The notes: generated by a model not told the origin, from the sequence alone. Positions 8,484 through 15,368 are shown, counted from the first letter of the stretch. The stretch: 17,609 nucleotides of DNA from CALHKP01 sp963558075 (GCA_963558075.1 CAUWFN010000040.1:1-17609); one strand, 5' to 3'. Numbers and translations: made by a program.

Positions 8484-9434
8484 CTAGTCAAATAATTTAC
8501 TGATTGATCCGTTAGTGTAAACTCTTGTGATTGCCTCTGCAAACAGCGGTGCAACCGACAGGAACTTCATGTTGTCAAGTTTCTTTTCTTCTGGAATAGG
8601 AATTGTGTTAAGAAGAACCATTTCCTTGATTGCAGACTTTTCGATTCTTTCTACTGCAGGGCCTGATAATACAGGGTGAGTTGCACATGCAAAAACATCT
8701 TTTGCTCCAAGATCTTTGATTGCATTAGCAGCATTTGTAATTGTACCTGCTGTGTCAATCATGTCATCAAGAATGATGCAGTTTTTGCCTTCGATATTAC
8801 CGATGATGTTCATGATTTCACTCTTGTTAGGTTCTGGTCTTCTCTTATCTACAATAGCGATAGGGCAGTTTAGATATTCTGCCATATTTCTTGCTCTTGT
8901 TACACTTCCATGGTCAGGTGAAACAACAACAACATCTTCTAAGTTCTTTTCCTTGAAGTATTTTGCAAGGATAGGCATTCCAACTAGATGGTCAACTGGA
9001 ATGTTGAAATATCCCTGAATCTGGTTAGCATGAAGGTCCATAGTTACTACACGGTCAGCTCCTGCTGCAACGATAAGGTCTGCAACAAGCTTTGATGTGA
9101 TTGGATCTCTTGCCTTTGCTTTTCTGTCTTGTCTAGCGTATCCGTAATAAGGAACTACTGCGTTGATTCTTCCTGCTGATGCACGTTTCATTGCATCGAT
9201 CATGATCAGAAGCTCCATCAGATTATCGTTTACAGGATTGCATGTAGGCTGAATAATATAAACATCGACACCTCGTACAGATTCCCACAGGTTAACGGAT
9301 ATTTCTCCGTCACTGAATTTTGTAACTGTTGCCTTTCCAACTGGTTTTCCAAGGATTGATGCAATTTCTTCAGCTAATTCTGGATGAGCATTTCCTGCAA
9401 ATATTTTGTAATCTGAAAATGCGCTATTCTTCAT
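8484..9434 (-). CDS. prs: Ribose-phosphate pyrophosphokinase (PRPP synthetase)
   Basis: The product is 316 residues, typical of class I PRPP synthetases. It carries the catalytic PYYGYARQDRK segment (95-105), H135 in TMDLHANQIQG, and the PRPP-binding loop LDDMIDTAGT (222-231). It transfers pyrophosphate from ATP to ribose 5-phosphate to make PRPP for nucleotides, histidine and tryptophan. A GAGGTG ribosome binding site precedes the ATG. It follows glmU by 35 bases, as in B. subtilis, and lies in the operon divergent from purR, whose product responds to PRPP. Confidence 0.98.
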   Translation of the reverse strand: MKNSAFSDYKIFAGNAHPELAEEIASILGKPVGKATVTKFSDGEISVNLWESVRGVDVYIIQPTCNPVNDNLMELLIMIDAMKRASAGRINAVVPYYGYARQDRKAKARDPITSKLVADLIVAAGADRVVTMDLHANQIQGYFNIPVDHLVGMPILAKYFKEKNLEDVVVVSPDHGSVTRARNMAEYLNCPIAIVDKRRPEPNKSEIMNIIGNIEGKNCIILDDMIDTAGTITNAANAIKDLGAKDVFACATHPVLSGPAVERIEKSAIKEMVLLNTIPIPEEKKLDNMKFLSVAPLFAEAITRVYTNGSISKLFD

Positions 9435-9469
9435 TTTTCGTACACCTCTTCTTTCTTACTTTGATAGTT

Positions 9470-10162
9470 TTATTTTCTGTAAAGGCCTCTTCTCTCAGCC
9501 CAGCCCTCGATATTTCTCTGTTTTGCTCTTGCAACGCATAATGCGTCTTTTGGAACCTTTGATGTTACAGTGCTGCCTGCCGCAATATATGCTCCGTCCT
9601 CGATTTCTACTGGAGATACAATGTTTGCATTGCAGCCGATGAATGCTCCGTCACCTATTGTTGATCTATGCTTGTTTGTTCCATCATAGTTAACGAAAAC
9701 TACACCGCATCCGAGATTGATGTTTTCTCCTAAATCAGCATCGCCAATATAAGTCAGATGAGCAGATTTTGTTCCATCGCCTATTGTGGAGTTCTTAACC
9801 TCAACAAAGTCTCCAACCTTGCACTTCTTTCCAATTTTGCTGCCAGGACGAATGTAAGCGTAAGGTCCAACTGTTGTCTGATCGCCTACTTCACTTTCCT
9901 GTATTGTGGAAGACTGAATATCAACACCATCACCTATAACAGAATCTATAATTCTAGTATTCTGGTGAATCATGCAGTCCTTTCCGATTTTTGTTTTTCC
10001 TTCAAGCTTTACGCATGGACCGATATAGCTGCCTGCTCCGATTTCAACTTCCGGATCGATATAAACACTGTCTATATCTTCAAACAGTACACCTGCCTCC
10101 AGATGTTTTACTGCAGTAGCTCTTTTGGCACTACGCATAGCTTCATACTCTGAAAATGTCAT
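9470..10162 (-). CDS. glmU: Glucosamine-1-phosphate N-acetyltransferase (GlmU C-terminal domain only)
   Basis: The product is a left-handed beta-helix protein of 230 residues from the ATG at 10160-10162; an in-frame GTG two codons earlier is possible. It aligns with only the C-terminal half of GlmU, which is normally about 450-460 residues. The linker helix and the hexapeptide coils (repeated IGDG-type turns) are present. Counted from the upstream GTG, acetyltransferase residues matching E. coli R333, K351, H363, Y366, N377 and N386-Y387 are all retained: R107, K125, H137, Y140, N151 and N160-Y161. The N-terminal uridyltransferase domain is missing, and murC ends only 8 bases upstream, so this is an intact one-domain gene and not a frameshifted GlmU. 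The expected reaction is acetyl-CoA plus glucosamine-1-phosphate. UTP transfer would need another protein. Position next to prs supports glmU ancestry. Confidence 0.85.
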   Translation of the reverse strand: MTFSEYEAMRSAKRATAVKHLEAGVLFEDIDSVYIDPEVEIGAGSYIGPCVKLEGKTKIGKDCMIHQNTRIIDSVIGDGVDIQSSTIQESEVGDQTTVGPYAYIRPGSKIGKKCKVGDFVEVKNSTIGDGTKSAHLTYIGDADLGENINLGCGVVFVNYDGTNKHRSTIGDGAFIGCNANIVSPVEIEDGAYIAAGSTVTSKVPKDALCVARAKQRNIEGWAERRGLYRK

Positions 10163-10170
10163 CAGCACCC

Positions 10171-11547
10171 CTACTTTCCAATAATCATATTACCAATTTT
10201 ATATACATCACCGGCACCCATAGTTATTACAAGATCTCCATTTGATGCGTTTGCTGTTACATAGTCTGCAATTTCATCAAAATCCTTCATGCAGTAAACT
10301 TCTTTGTCCGGATGTAAACTCTTTATTTTTTCTGCAAGATTTTCTGATGAGATTTTGTAGACATCTTTTTCTCTTGCAGCATATATGTCTGTAAGAATCA
10401 AAACGTCGCAATCTCCGAAAGACTCTGCAAAATCATCAAACAGTGCAAGTGTTCTTGTATATGTGTGTGGCTGGAAAATGCACCAAAGTTTTTTGTTAGG
10501 CAGTTTTCTTGCAGCCTCAAGAGTTGCTTTGATTTCTGTAGGGTGGTGTGCATAGTCGTCAACTAGCTCAACGCCTTTGTCTGTAGTTCCTACAATATCA
10601 AAACGTCTCTGTGTTCCTGTAAATTCTGATAGGGTTCTGATAATTGAGCCTGCTGAAACGCCCATCTGATGGCAACATGCAAATGCGCCTACTGCGTTCA
10701 GAATATTATGTTCCCCAGGCATCTTAAGCTTTACATGACCTAGGTTGAAACCCTGATAAATGATATCAAAAGATGGCATGCCATCTGATTTGAAGTCAAC
10801 ATCAGAAATACAATATGTACAGTTATAATTATATCCGTAAGTTACGGCTTCTGGAATATCTTTTATAATTTTTTTGACAAAAGGATTTGCATCATATGCG
10901 ATAACCTTACCGCCCTGCTTGATATTCTTTGTAAATTTTTCGAATGAATTTACGATATGATCAATGTCCTTGAAATAGTCAAGGTGATCTGAGTCAATGT
11001 TTAAGATTAGCTCAACATAAGGGTTAAGCTCAAGGAAGCTGTCCCTGTACTCACATGCTTCTGTAACAAAATATGAGCCATCACCTACTTTTACATTGCC
11101 TCTGATTTCGGCAAGATTTCCTCCTACAAGAATTGTAGGATCAAGACCTGCATGTTCTAAAATTAAAGAAACCATAGATGTGGTTGTAGTCTTGCCGTGT
11201 GTTCCGCTGATAGCAATGCTCTTTGGGAATTCATCCATAAGGGTACCTAAAATCTCAGCTCTGCTTTTCATCGGAATATTCTTTTCCCTAGCTCGTATAA
11301 TCTCAGGGTTTTCTTCCGCTATAGCTGCTGAATATACTATCAGGTCAGCATCTTCTACATTCTCCGCTCTATGGCCTATGTAAATTTTTGCACCTTTATT
11401 CTCTAATTTATGTGTAATATCCGATTCTTTCATGTCAGAACCGGAAACATTATATCCTCTTGATACAAGTATTTCTGCAATTGCAGAAAGTCCAATCCCA
11501 CCAATTCCAATACAGTGGATGTTTTTGTATTCAGACAGATTAACCAT
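10171..11547 (-). CDS. murC: UDP-N-acetylmuramate--L-alanine ligase
   Basis: The start at 11547 gives 458 residues, the usual MurC length. It has a GGAGG ribosome binding site 8 bases upstream and begins MVNLSEYKNIHCIGIGGIG. The 57 upstream in-frame codons cover the promoter and are not coding. Domains in order: a Rossmann-like UDP-binding N-terminus (GIGGIGLS, 14-21), the ATP-binding GTHGKTTT (115-122) with EACEYRDSF (163-171) and NIDSDHLDYF (from 183), and the C-terminal Mur ligase domain with DDYAHHPTEI. It adds L-alanine to UDP-MurNAc in the cytoplasm, the first step of the peptidoglycan stem peptide. It heads the operon with glmU 8 bases downstream. murC is not part of this cluster in B. 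subtilis. Confidence 0.97.
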   Translation of the reverse strand: MVNLSEYKNIHCIGIGGIGLSAIAEILVSRGYNVSGSDMKESDITHKLENKGAKIYIGHRAENVEDADLIVYSAAIAEENPEIIRAREKNIPMKSRAEILGTLMDEFPKSIAISGTHGKTTTTSMVSLILEHAGLDPTILVGGNLAEIRGNVKVGDGSYFVTEACEYRDSFLELNPYVELILNIDSDHLDYFKDIDHIVNSFEKFTKNIKQGGKVIAYDANPFVKKIIKDIPEAVTYGYNYNCTYCISDVDFKSDGMPSFDIIYQGFNLGHVKLKMPGEHNILNAVGAFACCHQMGVSAGSIIRTLSEFTGTQRRFDIVGTTDKGVELVDDYAHHPTEIKATLEAARKLPNKKLWCIFQPHTYTRTLALFDDFAESFGDCDVLILTDIYAAREKDVYKISSENLAEKIKSLHPDKEVYCMKDFDEIADYVTANASNGDLVITMGAGDVYKIGNMIIGK

Positions 11548-11577
11548 CAAACTACCTCCATTATCATAATTATGCTT

Positions 11578-11586
11578 ATTATACCA
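11578..11586 (-). promoter_or_regulatory. Extended -10 promoter of the murC operon
   Basis: On the minus strand TGGTATAAT (11578-11586) is a perfect -10 with an extended TG element, 30 bases before the murC start. No good -35 sits at 17 bases; TTGCGT at 11603-11608 is 19 bases away and weak, so the extended -10 probably compensates. The purR -35 lies only 25 bases beyond the outer end of this element, so the two promoters are back to back. Confidence 0.65.
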
Positions 11587-11611
11587 TAATAAGCTCCAAA
11601 AAACGCAATAA

Positions 11612-11640
11612 TTGACAAAAAAAACAAAAAAAAGTATTAT
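11612..11640 (+). promoter_or_regulatory. purR promoter
   Basis: TTGACA (11612-11617) and TATTAT (11635-11640) are separated by 17 bases. The spacer is almost pure A (one C and one G), so the DNA between the hexamers is probably rigid and curved. A GGAGG ribosome binding site (11651-11655) follows, 8 bases before the purR ATG. I see no obvious PurBox (CCGAAC-type half-sites) in the purR-murC gap. Confidence 0.85.
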
Positions 11641-11663
11641 ATAACTATATGGAGGTATTAAAA

Positions 11664-12473
11664 ATGAAAAGAACAGAACGCGTCGGCGCAATCGTAAAAA
11701 TTCTGACCGACTCACCATGCAAAGTCTTTCCGCTCCAGTATTTTTGTGACATGTTCAATGCCGCAAAATCAAGTGTAAGCGAAGACATTTCACTGGCTTC
11801 GGCAGCCATTGAATTTACGGGTACAGGATATATAGAGACTCTCTCCGGTGCAAAGGGTGGCACAAGGTTTGTGCCTGATATTACTCCGGAGCAGCTTGTA
11901 GAGCTTCAAGATGTATTCTGCTCCAAAATCAAAAACAGCAACAGAATTCTCGGAGGAGGATTCCTCTATACTTCAGACATCATGTTTGACACACACCTTG
12001 TAGACAGACTTGCGACTGTCTTTGCAAAGAAGTTCAAGGATTCAGAAGCAGACTATGTTGCCACTGTCGAAACAAAGGGAATACCTCTTGCAGCTAGAAC
12101 TGCACACAAGCTGAACCTTCCTCTTGTAATCATAAGACGTGAGGCTAAGGTATCTGAAGGTTCAACTGTAAGTATAAACTATTTCTCCGGCTCATATGAC
12201 CGCGTTCAGAAAATGTCAATCTCAAAACGTGCCGTTGAACCGGGATCTAAAGCACTTATAATAGATGACTTTATGCGTGGAGGCGGAAGCACCAAAGGCA
12301 TTGCCGATATACTTGGCGAGTTCGATGTAGAGGTCGTTGGCACAGGCATAGCTATCGCTTCTGTATCACCAGAAAAGAAAAAAATAGATAATTATACAGC
12401 AATTATTTACCTTGGAGATGTAGATGAAGAAGCAAAAACAATAAACGCGTTTCCAAATAATCAGATTTTTTAG
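11664..12473 (+). CDS. purR: Purine operon repressor PurR (Bacillus type)
   Basis: The start at 11664 was chosen because GGAGG lies 8 bases upstream and the product begins MKRTERVGAIVKILTD, as in the family. An ATG 15 bases earlier overlaps the ribosome binding site. At 269 residues it is close to B. subtilis PurR (285). An N-terminal winged helix (about 1-70) precedes a type I phosphoribosyltransferase-like domain with the PRPP-binding loop LIIDDFMRGGGST (198-210). The family binds PurBoxes and is released by PRPP; it is not related to the LacI-type PurR of E. coli. It is divergent from the operon that encodes PRPP synthetase. In B. subtilis purR is codirectional with that cluster and followed by yabJ, which is absent here. 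Confidence 0.95.
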   Translation: MKRTERVGAIVKILTDSPCKVFPLQYFCDMFNAAKSSVSEDISLASAAIEFTGTGYIETLSGAKGGTRFVPDITPEQLVELQDVFCSKIKNSNRILGGGFLYTSDIMFDTHLVDRLATVFAKKFKDSEADYVATVETKGIPLAARTAHKLNLPLVIIRREAKVSEGSTVSINYFSGSYDRVQKMSISKRAVEPGSKALIIDDFMRGGGSTKGIADILGEFDVEVVGTGIAIASVSPEKKKIDNYTAIIYLGDVDEEAKTINAFPNNQIF

Positions 12474-12481
12474 AAAACACC

Positions 12482-12510
12482 TTGCTATTGCCACTGTATT
12501 AAGTTATAAT
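12482..12510 (+). promoter_or_regulatory. spoVG promoter
   Basis: TTGCTA (12482-12487) and TATAAT (12505-12510) are separated by 17 bases, starting 9 bases after the purR stop. It lies 42 bases before the spoVG ATG, which has AAAGGTGG as its ribosome binding site (end 6 bases from ATG). No separate purR terminator is visible, so spoVG may also be read from the purR promoter. Confidence 0.8.
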
Positions 12511-12515
12511 ACAGT
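12493..12515. repeat. Perfect 9-bp inverted repeat over the spoVG -10
   Basis: ACTGTATTA (12493-12501), a 5-base centre, then TAATACAGT (12507-12515). The right arm contains four bases of the -10 hexamer and the left arm lies in the spacer. It is not followed by a T-run, so it is not a normal terminator. It could be a repressor operator or an RNA hairpin near the end of the purR transcript. Confidence 0.85.
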
Positions 12516-12551
12516 TACAAATTGCAGTAAAGGCAGGAAAGGTGGTCTAAT

Positions 12552-12839
12552 ATGAATATTACTGATGTAAGAATTCGCAAAGTCAGCGACGAAGGCAAAA
12601 TGAAGGCTGTTGTTTCAATAACATTCGATGACGAATTTGTTGTACACGACATTAAAATCATCGAAGGACAGAATGGTCTGTTTATAGCTATGCCTAGCCG
12701 CAAAATGGGCGAAGGAGATTTCCGTGACATCGCTCATCCTCTAGTTTCAGAAACAAGGAACAAGATAAAAGAGGCTATATTTGCCGAATATGAAAAAGTA
12801 TTATCTGAAATGGAAAATGCTAAAGCAGAAGAAGTATAA
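12552..12839 (+). CDS. spoVG: SpoVG family nucleic-acid-binding regulator
   Basis: The product is 95 residues, the standard length, starting MNITDVRIRKV and containing the conserved FVVHDIKIIEG and GLFIAMPSRK segments followed by RDIAHPL. SpoVG proteins bind DNA and RNA and affect septation, cell-envelope and virulence traits, including in species that do not sporulate, so the name is no proof of sporulation. It has its own promoter and a strong ribosome binding site. It follows purR as in B. subtilis, where yabJ lies between the two. Downstream is a long hairpin that separates it from the convergent pyk gene. Confidence 0.97.
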   Translation: MNITDVRIRKVSDEGKMKAVVSITFDDEFVVHDIKIIEGQNGLFIAMPSRKMGEGDFRDIAHPLVSETRNKIKEAIFAEYEKVLSEMENAKAEEV

Positions 12840-12913
12840 TTCTATAAGCTGCTTAACCTGCACTTCTTGACATGAAAATGTCACGTATATGCACGAGTTT
12901 TGTATAACATTCA

Positions 12914-12969
12914 AAGATAAAGGCATTAAAAAAGACACAGTAATGTGTCTTTTTTAATGCCTTTATCTT
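12914..12969. terminator. Bidirectional terminator between spoVG and pyk, perfect 26-bp stem
   Basis: The left arm 12914-12939 and right arm 12944-12969 are perfect complements around a GTAA loop. The core GACACA/TGTGTC is flanked by A6 on one side and T6 on the other, so it can end transcription on both strands: spoVG rightward and pyk leftward. The arms continue 14 bp beyond the A/T tracts, longer than an ordinary terminator needs. Confidence 0.92.
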
Positions 12970-13032
12970 AATCATCGGCTTAAATTCCAATTGCTAAAAA
13001 ATAACGTTTTCAGCGATATTTTGCAAAATTTT

Positions 13033-14475
13033 CTATTTTATGCTGCTTCCATCAAGGGAAGCCTCGATAACTCTTATCATGTTAGTGTTCCCTGGAACAT
13101 CCACAGGAAGTCCTGCTGTAATTACAATCTTATCTCCCTCTTCAACAAGATTTTGTCTTATACATTTTCTCGAGAAGTGTCCGAATAAATCATTTATATC
13201 AGCTCTGTAATTTGCCTTTACAGGACGAACACCCCACATGAGTGCCATCTGATGATATGTCTTTTCGTATGGTGTAGCTCCTATTATCATCGTATCAGGT
13301 CTGAATTTAGATAATCTTCCTGCTGTATAACCTGTCTTTGTTACAGCCATTATCGCAGCAGCTTTGCTGTCACGAGCAAGAGTACATGCCGCATGCGCGA
13401 TTGCATTAGTAACATCCATATAATCCATTTCGTGCCAGATTACATCTCTTGCATACCACTTAGGAAGATCGCTTTCTGCCTGCTCTGCAATCTTTGCCAT
13501 TGCAGAAACAGCTTCAACAGGATAATTACCGGCAGCCGTCTCTCCAGAAAGCATAACTCCACTTGTGCCATCAAATACAGCGTTTGCAACATCTGTAATT
13601 TCAGCTCTTGTAGGCATAGGACTTGTAATCATAGACTCAAGCATCTGAGTTGCAGTTATAACTATTTTTCCTGACTGAACGCAACGTTTTATAAAGCGCT
13701 TCTGAATACCTGGGAGCTTTTCGAATGCAACTTCAACACCCATGTCGCCTCTAGCAACCATGATTCCATCTGCAATCTGAAGAATGCTCTCAAAATTTTC
13801 AACACCCTGTGTACTCTCAATCTTTGCGATAATTTTTATGTGCTTTCCGCCATTTTCATCTAAAAGAGTTCTAATGATATTAACATCAGCAGCTGTTCTA
13901 ACAAATGAAGCAGCAATATAATCTACATCATTTTCGATACCAAAAAGGATATCCTTCCTGTCCTGTTCTGACATGTATTCCATGTTTAGATTGACATTTG
14001 GAAGATTGATACCCTTGTGATTGCTAATTTCACCGCCGTGAATAACCTCTCCGATAACATCAGTGTCAGTTATTTCAACAACTTTGACAACTATTTTACC
14101 ATCATTTATAAGAACAAGGTTTCCTGCCTCTAGTTCCCTTGGAAAATCAGGATAAGTAACACTTACTATTTCCTTTGTGCCTTCTACATCTCGTGTTGTA
14201 ATAACAAATTTATCGCCTTCTGTAAGAATCTCTTTACCGTTAACAAAGTTTTTTACACGAATTTCTGGTCCTCTCGTGTCGAGAAGAACTGCTGCTGGAA
14301 TGCCTAGCTCATCTCTAACAGATCTAAACGTACGTATAGTTTCTCTGTGAGATTCGTGAGTTCCGTGGGAAAAGTTGATTCTAGCCACATTCATCCCTGC
14401 AAGCAACATCTGCCTAATCTTATCAGGTGTGTTTGAAGCAGGTCCAAGTGTGCAGATAATTTTAGTTTTTCTCAT
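13033..14475 (-). CDS. pyk: Pyruvate kinase (short form)
   Basis: The start at 14475 gives 480 residues. It begins MRKTKIICTLGPAS, the family N-terminus, with GGAGG 8 bases upstream; the seven upstream in-frame codons cover the ribosome binding site. Active-site segments are present: ARINFSHG, LDTRGPEIR, IAKIEST, MVARGDMGVE and the signature ATQMLESM followed by PTRAEITDVANAV. It makes pyruvate and ATP from phosphoenolpyruvate, the last step of glycolysis. It lacks the extra C-terminal PEP-utiliser-like domain found in the B. subtilis enzyme, a common variant. It is a single-gene unit with its own promoter and a strong terminator shared with spoVG. Confidence 0.98.
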   Translation of the reverse strand: MRKTKIICTLGPASNTPDKIRQMLLAGMNVARINFSHGTHESHRETIRTFRSVRDELGIPAAVLLDTRGPEIRVKNFVNGKEILTEGDKFVITTRDVEGTKEIVSVTYPDFPRELEAGNLVLINDGKIVVKVVEITDTDVIGEVIHGGEISNHKGINLPNVNLNMEYMSEQDRKDILFGIENDVDYIAASFVRTAADVNIIRTLLDENGGKHIKIIAKIESTQGVENFESILQIADGIMVARGDMGVEVAFEKLPGIQKRFIKRCVQSGKIVITATQMLESMITSPMPTRAEITDVANAVFDGTSGVMLSGETAAGNYPVEAVSAMAKIAEQAESDLPKWYARDVIWHEMDYMDVTNAIAHAACTLARDSKAAAIMAVTKTGYTAGRLSKFRPDTMIIGATPYEKTYHQMALMWGVRPVKANYRADINDLFGHFSRKCIRQNLVEEGDKIVITAGLPVDVPGNTNMIRVIEASLDGSSIK

Positions 14476-14502
14476 ATGTCCTTCCTCCGTAATCATCTAT
14501 CC

Positions 14503-14518
14503 CGGATAATCAAATCCG
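14503..14518 (-). repeat. Short inverted repeat in the pyk leader
   Basis: CGGAT (14503-14507) and ATCCG (14514-14518) flank six bases, in the untranslated leader about 15 bases upstream of the pyk ribosome binding site. It is a GC-richer island in AT-rich DNA. It could be a small hairpin or operator; no regulator can be named. Confidence 0.35.
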
Positions 14519-14563
14519 TTCAAATTTAAAAAATCTTTTTCAAATTATTTCACTTTCATTTAC

Positions 14564-14592
14564 ATTATACGAATAATTTATCAAAAAAACAA
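14564..14592 (-). promoter_or_regulatory. pyk promoter
   Basis: On the minus strand TTGTTT (14587-14592) and TATAAT (14564-14569) are separated by 17 bases. This predicts a leader of about 80 bases. The -35 is only 9 bases from the -35 of the divergent [2Fe-2S] gene, so the two promoters sit back to back. Confidence 0.65.
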
Positions 14593-14601
14593 CATAATCT
14601 A

Positions 14602-14630
14602 TTGATATAGATGTAATATTCTAGTAAAAT
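14602..14630 (+). promoter_or_regulatory. Promoter of the [2Fe-2S] protein gene
   Basis: TTGATA (14602-14607) and TAAAAT (14625-14630) are separated by exactly 17 bases. It is divergent from the pyk promoter. Confidence 0.7.
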
Positions 14631-14695
14631 TATCTCTATTGATTAGGTATGTAAAATTATGAGGAAGGAGATATGCACTGCATATAAAGATAACT

Positions 14696-14905
14696 ATGGA
14701 CAGAACATCTAGAGATTTTGAAGTATGCCTCTGCTATCATACAACTAGAGGCGAAGTTGAAGATTTAATAAGAGAAAAAAACATCAAAACACTTAAGGAG
14801 CTGTGTGAAGTTGCCAATATTGGAAACAAATGCGGCGGATGCAGAGAAGATCTTGAGAACATCTTAAATGATGTACTCGCTGAGAGTAATCCACTAGACA
14901 ACTAA
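14696..14905 (+). CDS. BFD-like [2Fe-2S]-binding domain protein
   Basis: From the ATG at 14696 this is a 69-residue protein with cysteines at 11, 13, 46 and 49. The pattern CxC, 32 residues, CxxC (CLC and CGGC) is that of bacterioferritin-associated ferredoxin and related [2Fe-2S] domains (NifU middle domain, nitrite reductase). Standalone members pass electrons or sense iron; a partner cannot be named here. The start is uncertain: the strong ribosome binding site GGAAGGAG (14663-14670) is 25 bases away. It is 7 bases from an in-frame CTG (14678), and only 2 bases from an out-of-frame ATG (14673) that opens a 4-codon frame. The gene has its own promoter and a weak terminator. Confidence 0.82.
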   Translation: MDRTSRDFEVCLCYHTTRGEVEDLIREKNIKTLKELCEVANIGNKCGGCREDLENILNDVLAESNPLDN

Positions 14906-14952
14906 TGCTACTTTAGCAAATAAAACTAAAAGTTAAATAAAATAGCTTACTT

Positions 14953-14988
14953 AAAACCTGCAGGCTCTCATAAGACTGCAGTTTTTTT
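14953..14988 (+). terminator. Weak intrinsic terminator after the [2Fe-2S] gene
   Basis: CTGCAG (14958-14963) pairs with CTGCAG (14976-14981) across a 12-base loop and is followed by seven T (14982-14988). The stem can extend by four A-T pairs after one mismatch. It lies 50 bases after the stop codon. Confidence 0.6.
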
Positions 14989-15044
14989 AATTGAAGTAGA
15001 AAACGACCTATTTTGCCGGCAATAATTACCAGTTTAAAGCAAAT

Positions 15045-15089
15045 AAAAAAGACTGACATTTGTTGATATTTCAACGTTTGTCAGTCTTT
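15045..15089 (-). terminator. Terminator of the tRNA operon
   Basis: AAAGACTGACA (15048-15058) and TGTCAGTCTTT (15079-15089) form an 11-bp stem. The interior can form a second short stem (GTTGA/TCAAC). On the minus strand the hairpin is followed by a T6 run (15050-15045). It begins 7 bases after the tRNA-Gln CCA end. Confidence 0.9.
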
Positions 15090-15095
15090 AATCAT

Positions 15096-15170
15096 TGGCT
15101 AGGGTAGCAGGATTCGAACCTGCGCATGACGGAATCAGAATCCGTTGCCTTACCGCTTGGCGATACCCCA
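15096..15170 (-). tRNA. tRNA-Gln (anticodon CTG)
   Basis: The minus strand folds as a full cloverleaf of 75 bases including CCA. The acceptor TGGGGTA pairs with TACCCTA (one G-T pair), the anticodon stem is ACGGA/TCCGT with loop TTCTGAT, and GGTTCGAATCC lies in the T arm. The TGGGGTATCGCCAAG start is typical of Gln. Last gene of the six-tRNA operon. Confidence 0.95.
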
Positions 15171-15176
15171 ACATCA

Positions 15177-15251
<75 letters not shown>

Positions 15252-15259
15252 ACAATATC

Positions 15260-15336
15260 TGGGGTGGGTAGTGGGATTCGAACCCACGTATACAGGAGCC
15301 ACAACCCTGGGTCTTAACCACTTGACGATACCCACC
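15260..15336 (-). tRNA. tRNA-His (anticodon GTG)
   Basis: Cloverleaf of 77 bases with encoded CCA, including the extra 5' G(-1) opposite C73 that histidyl-tRNA synthetase recognises. The acceptor is GTGGGTA/TACCCAC, the anticodon loop TTGTGGC. Eight bases separate it from tRNA-Cys. Confidence 0.95.
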
Positions 15337-15368
15337 ATATGTTACTGTGTAATCAATTTTTATTGAGT

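Noticed and set aside
9470..10168. glmU as a pseudogene or frameshift product
   Set aside because: The frame is intact, the ribosome binding site is good and all acetyltransferase residues are conserved. The upstream sequence is the end of murC, with no trace of the missing domain.
11548..11718. 57-codon N-terminal extension of MurC with a hydrophobic stretch, which might suggest a membrane anchor
   Set aside because: The extension covers the murC promoter and ribosome binding site and the purR promoter. MurC is cytosolic, and the internal ATG at 11547 has GGAGG at 8 bases and gives the family length.
12840..12912. Possible small RNA gene after spoVG, from TTGACA at 12867
   Set aside because: No -10 lies at a proper distance (the nearest TATATG is 13 bases away). 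A short TGACAT/ATGTCA dyad is present but there is nothing else to support a gene.
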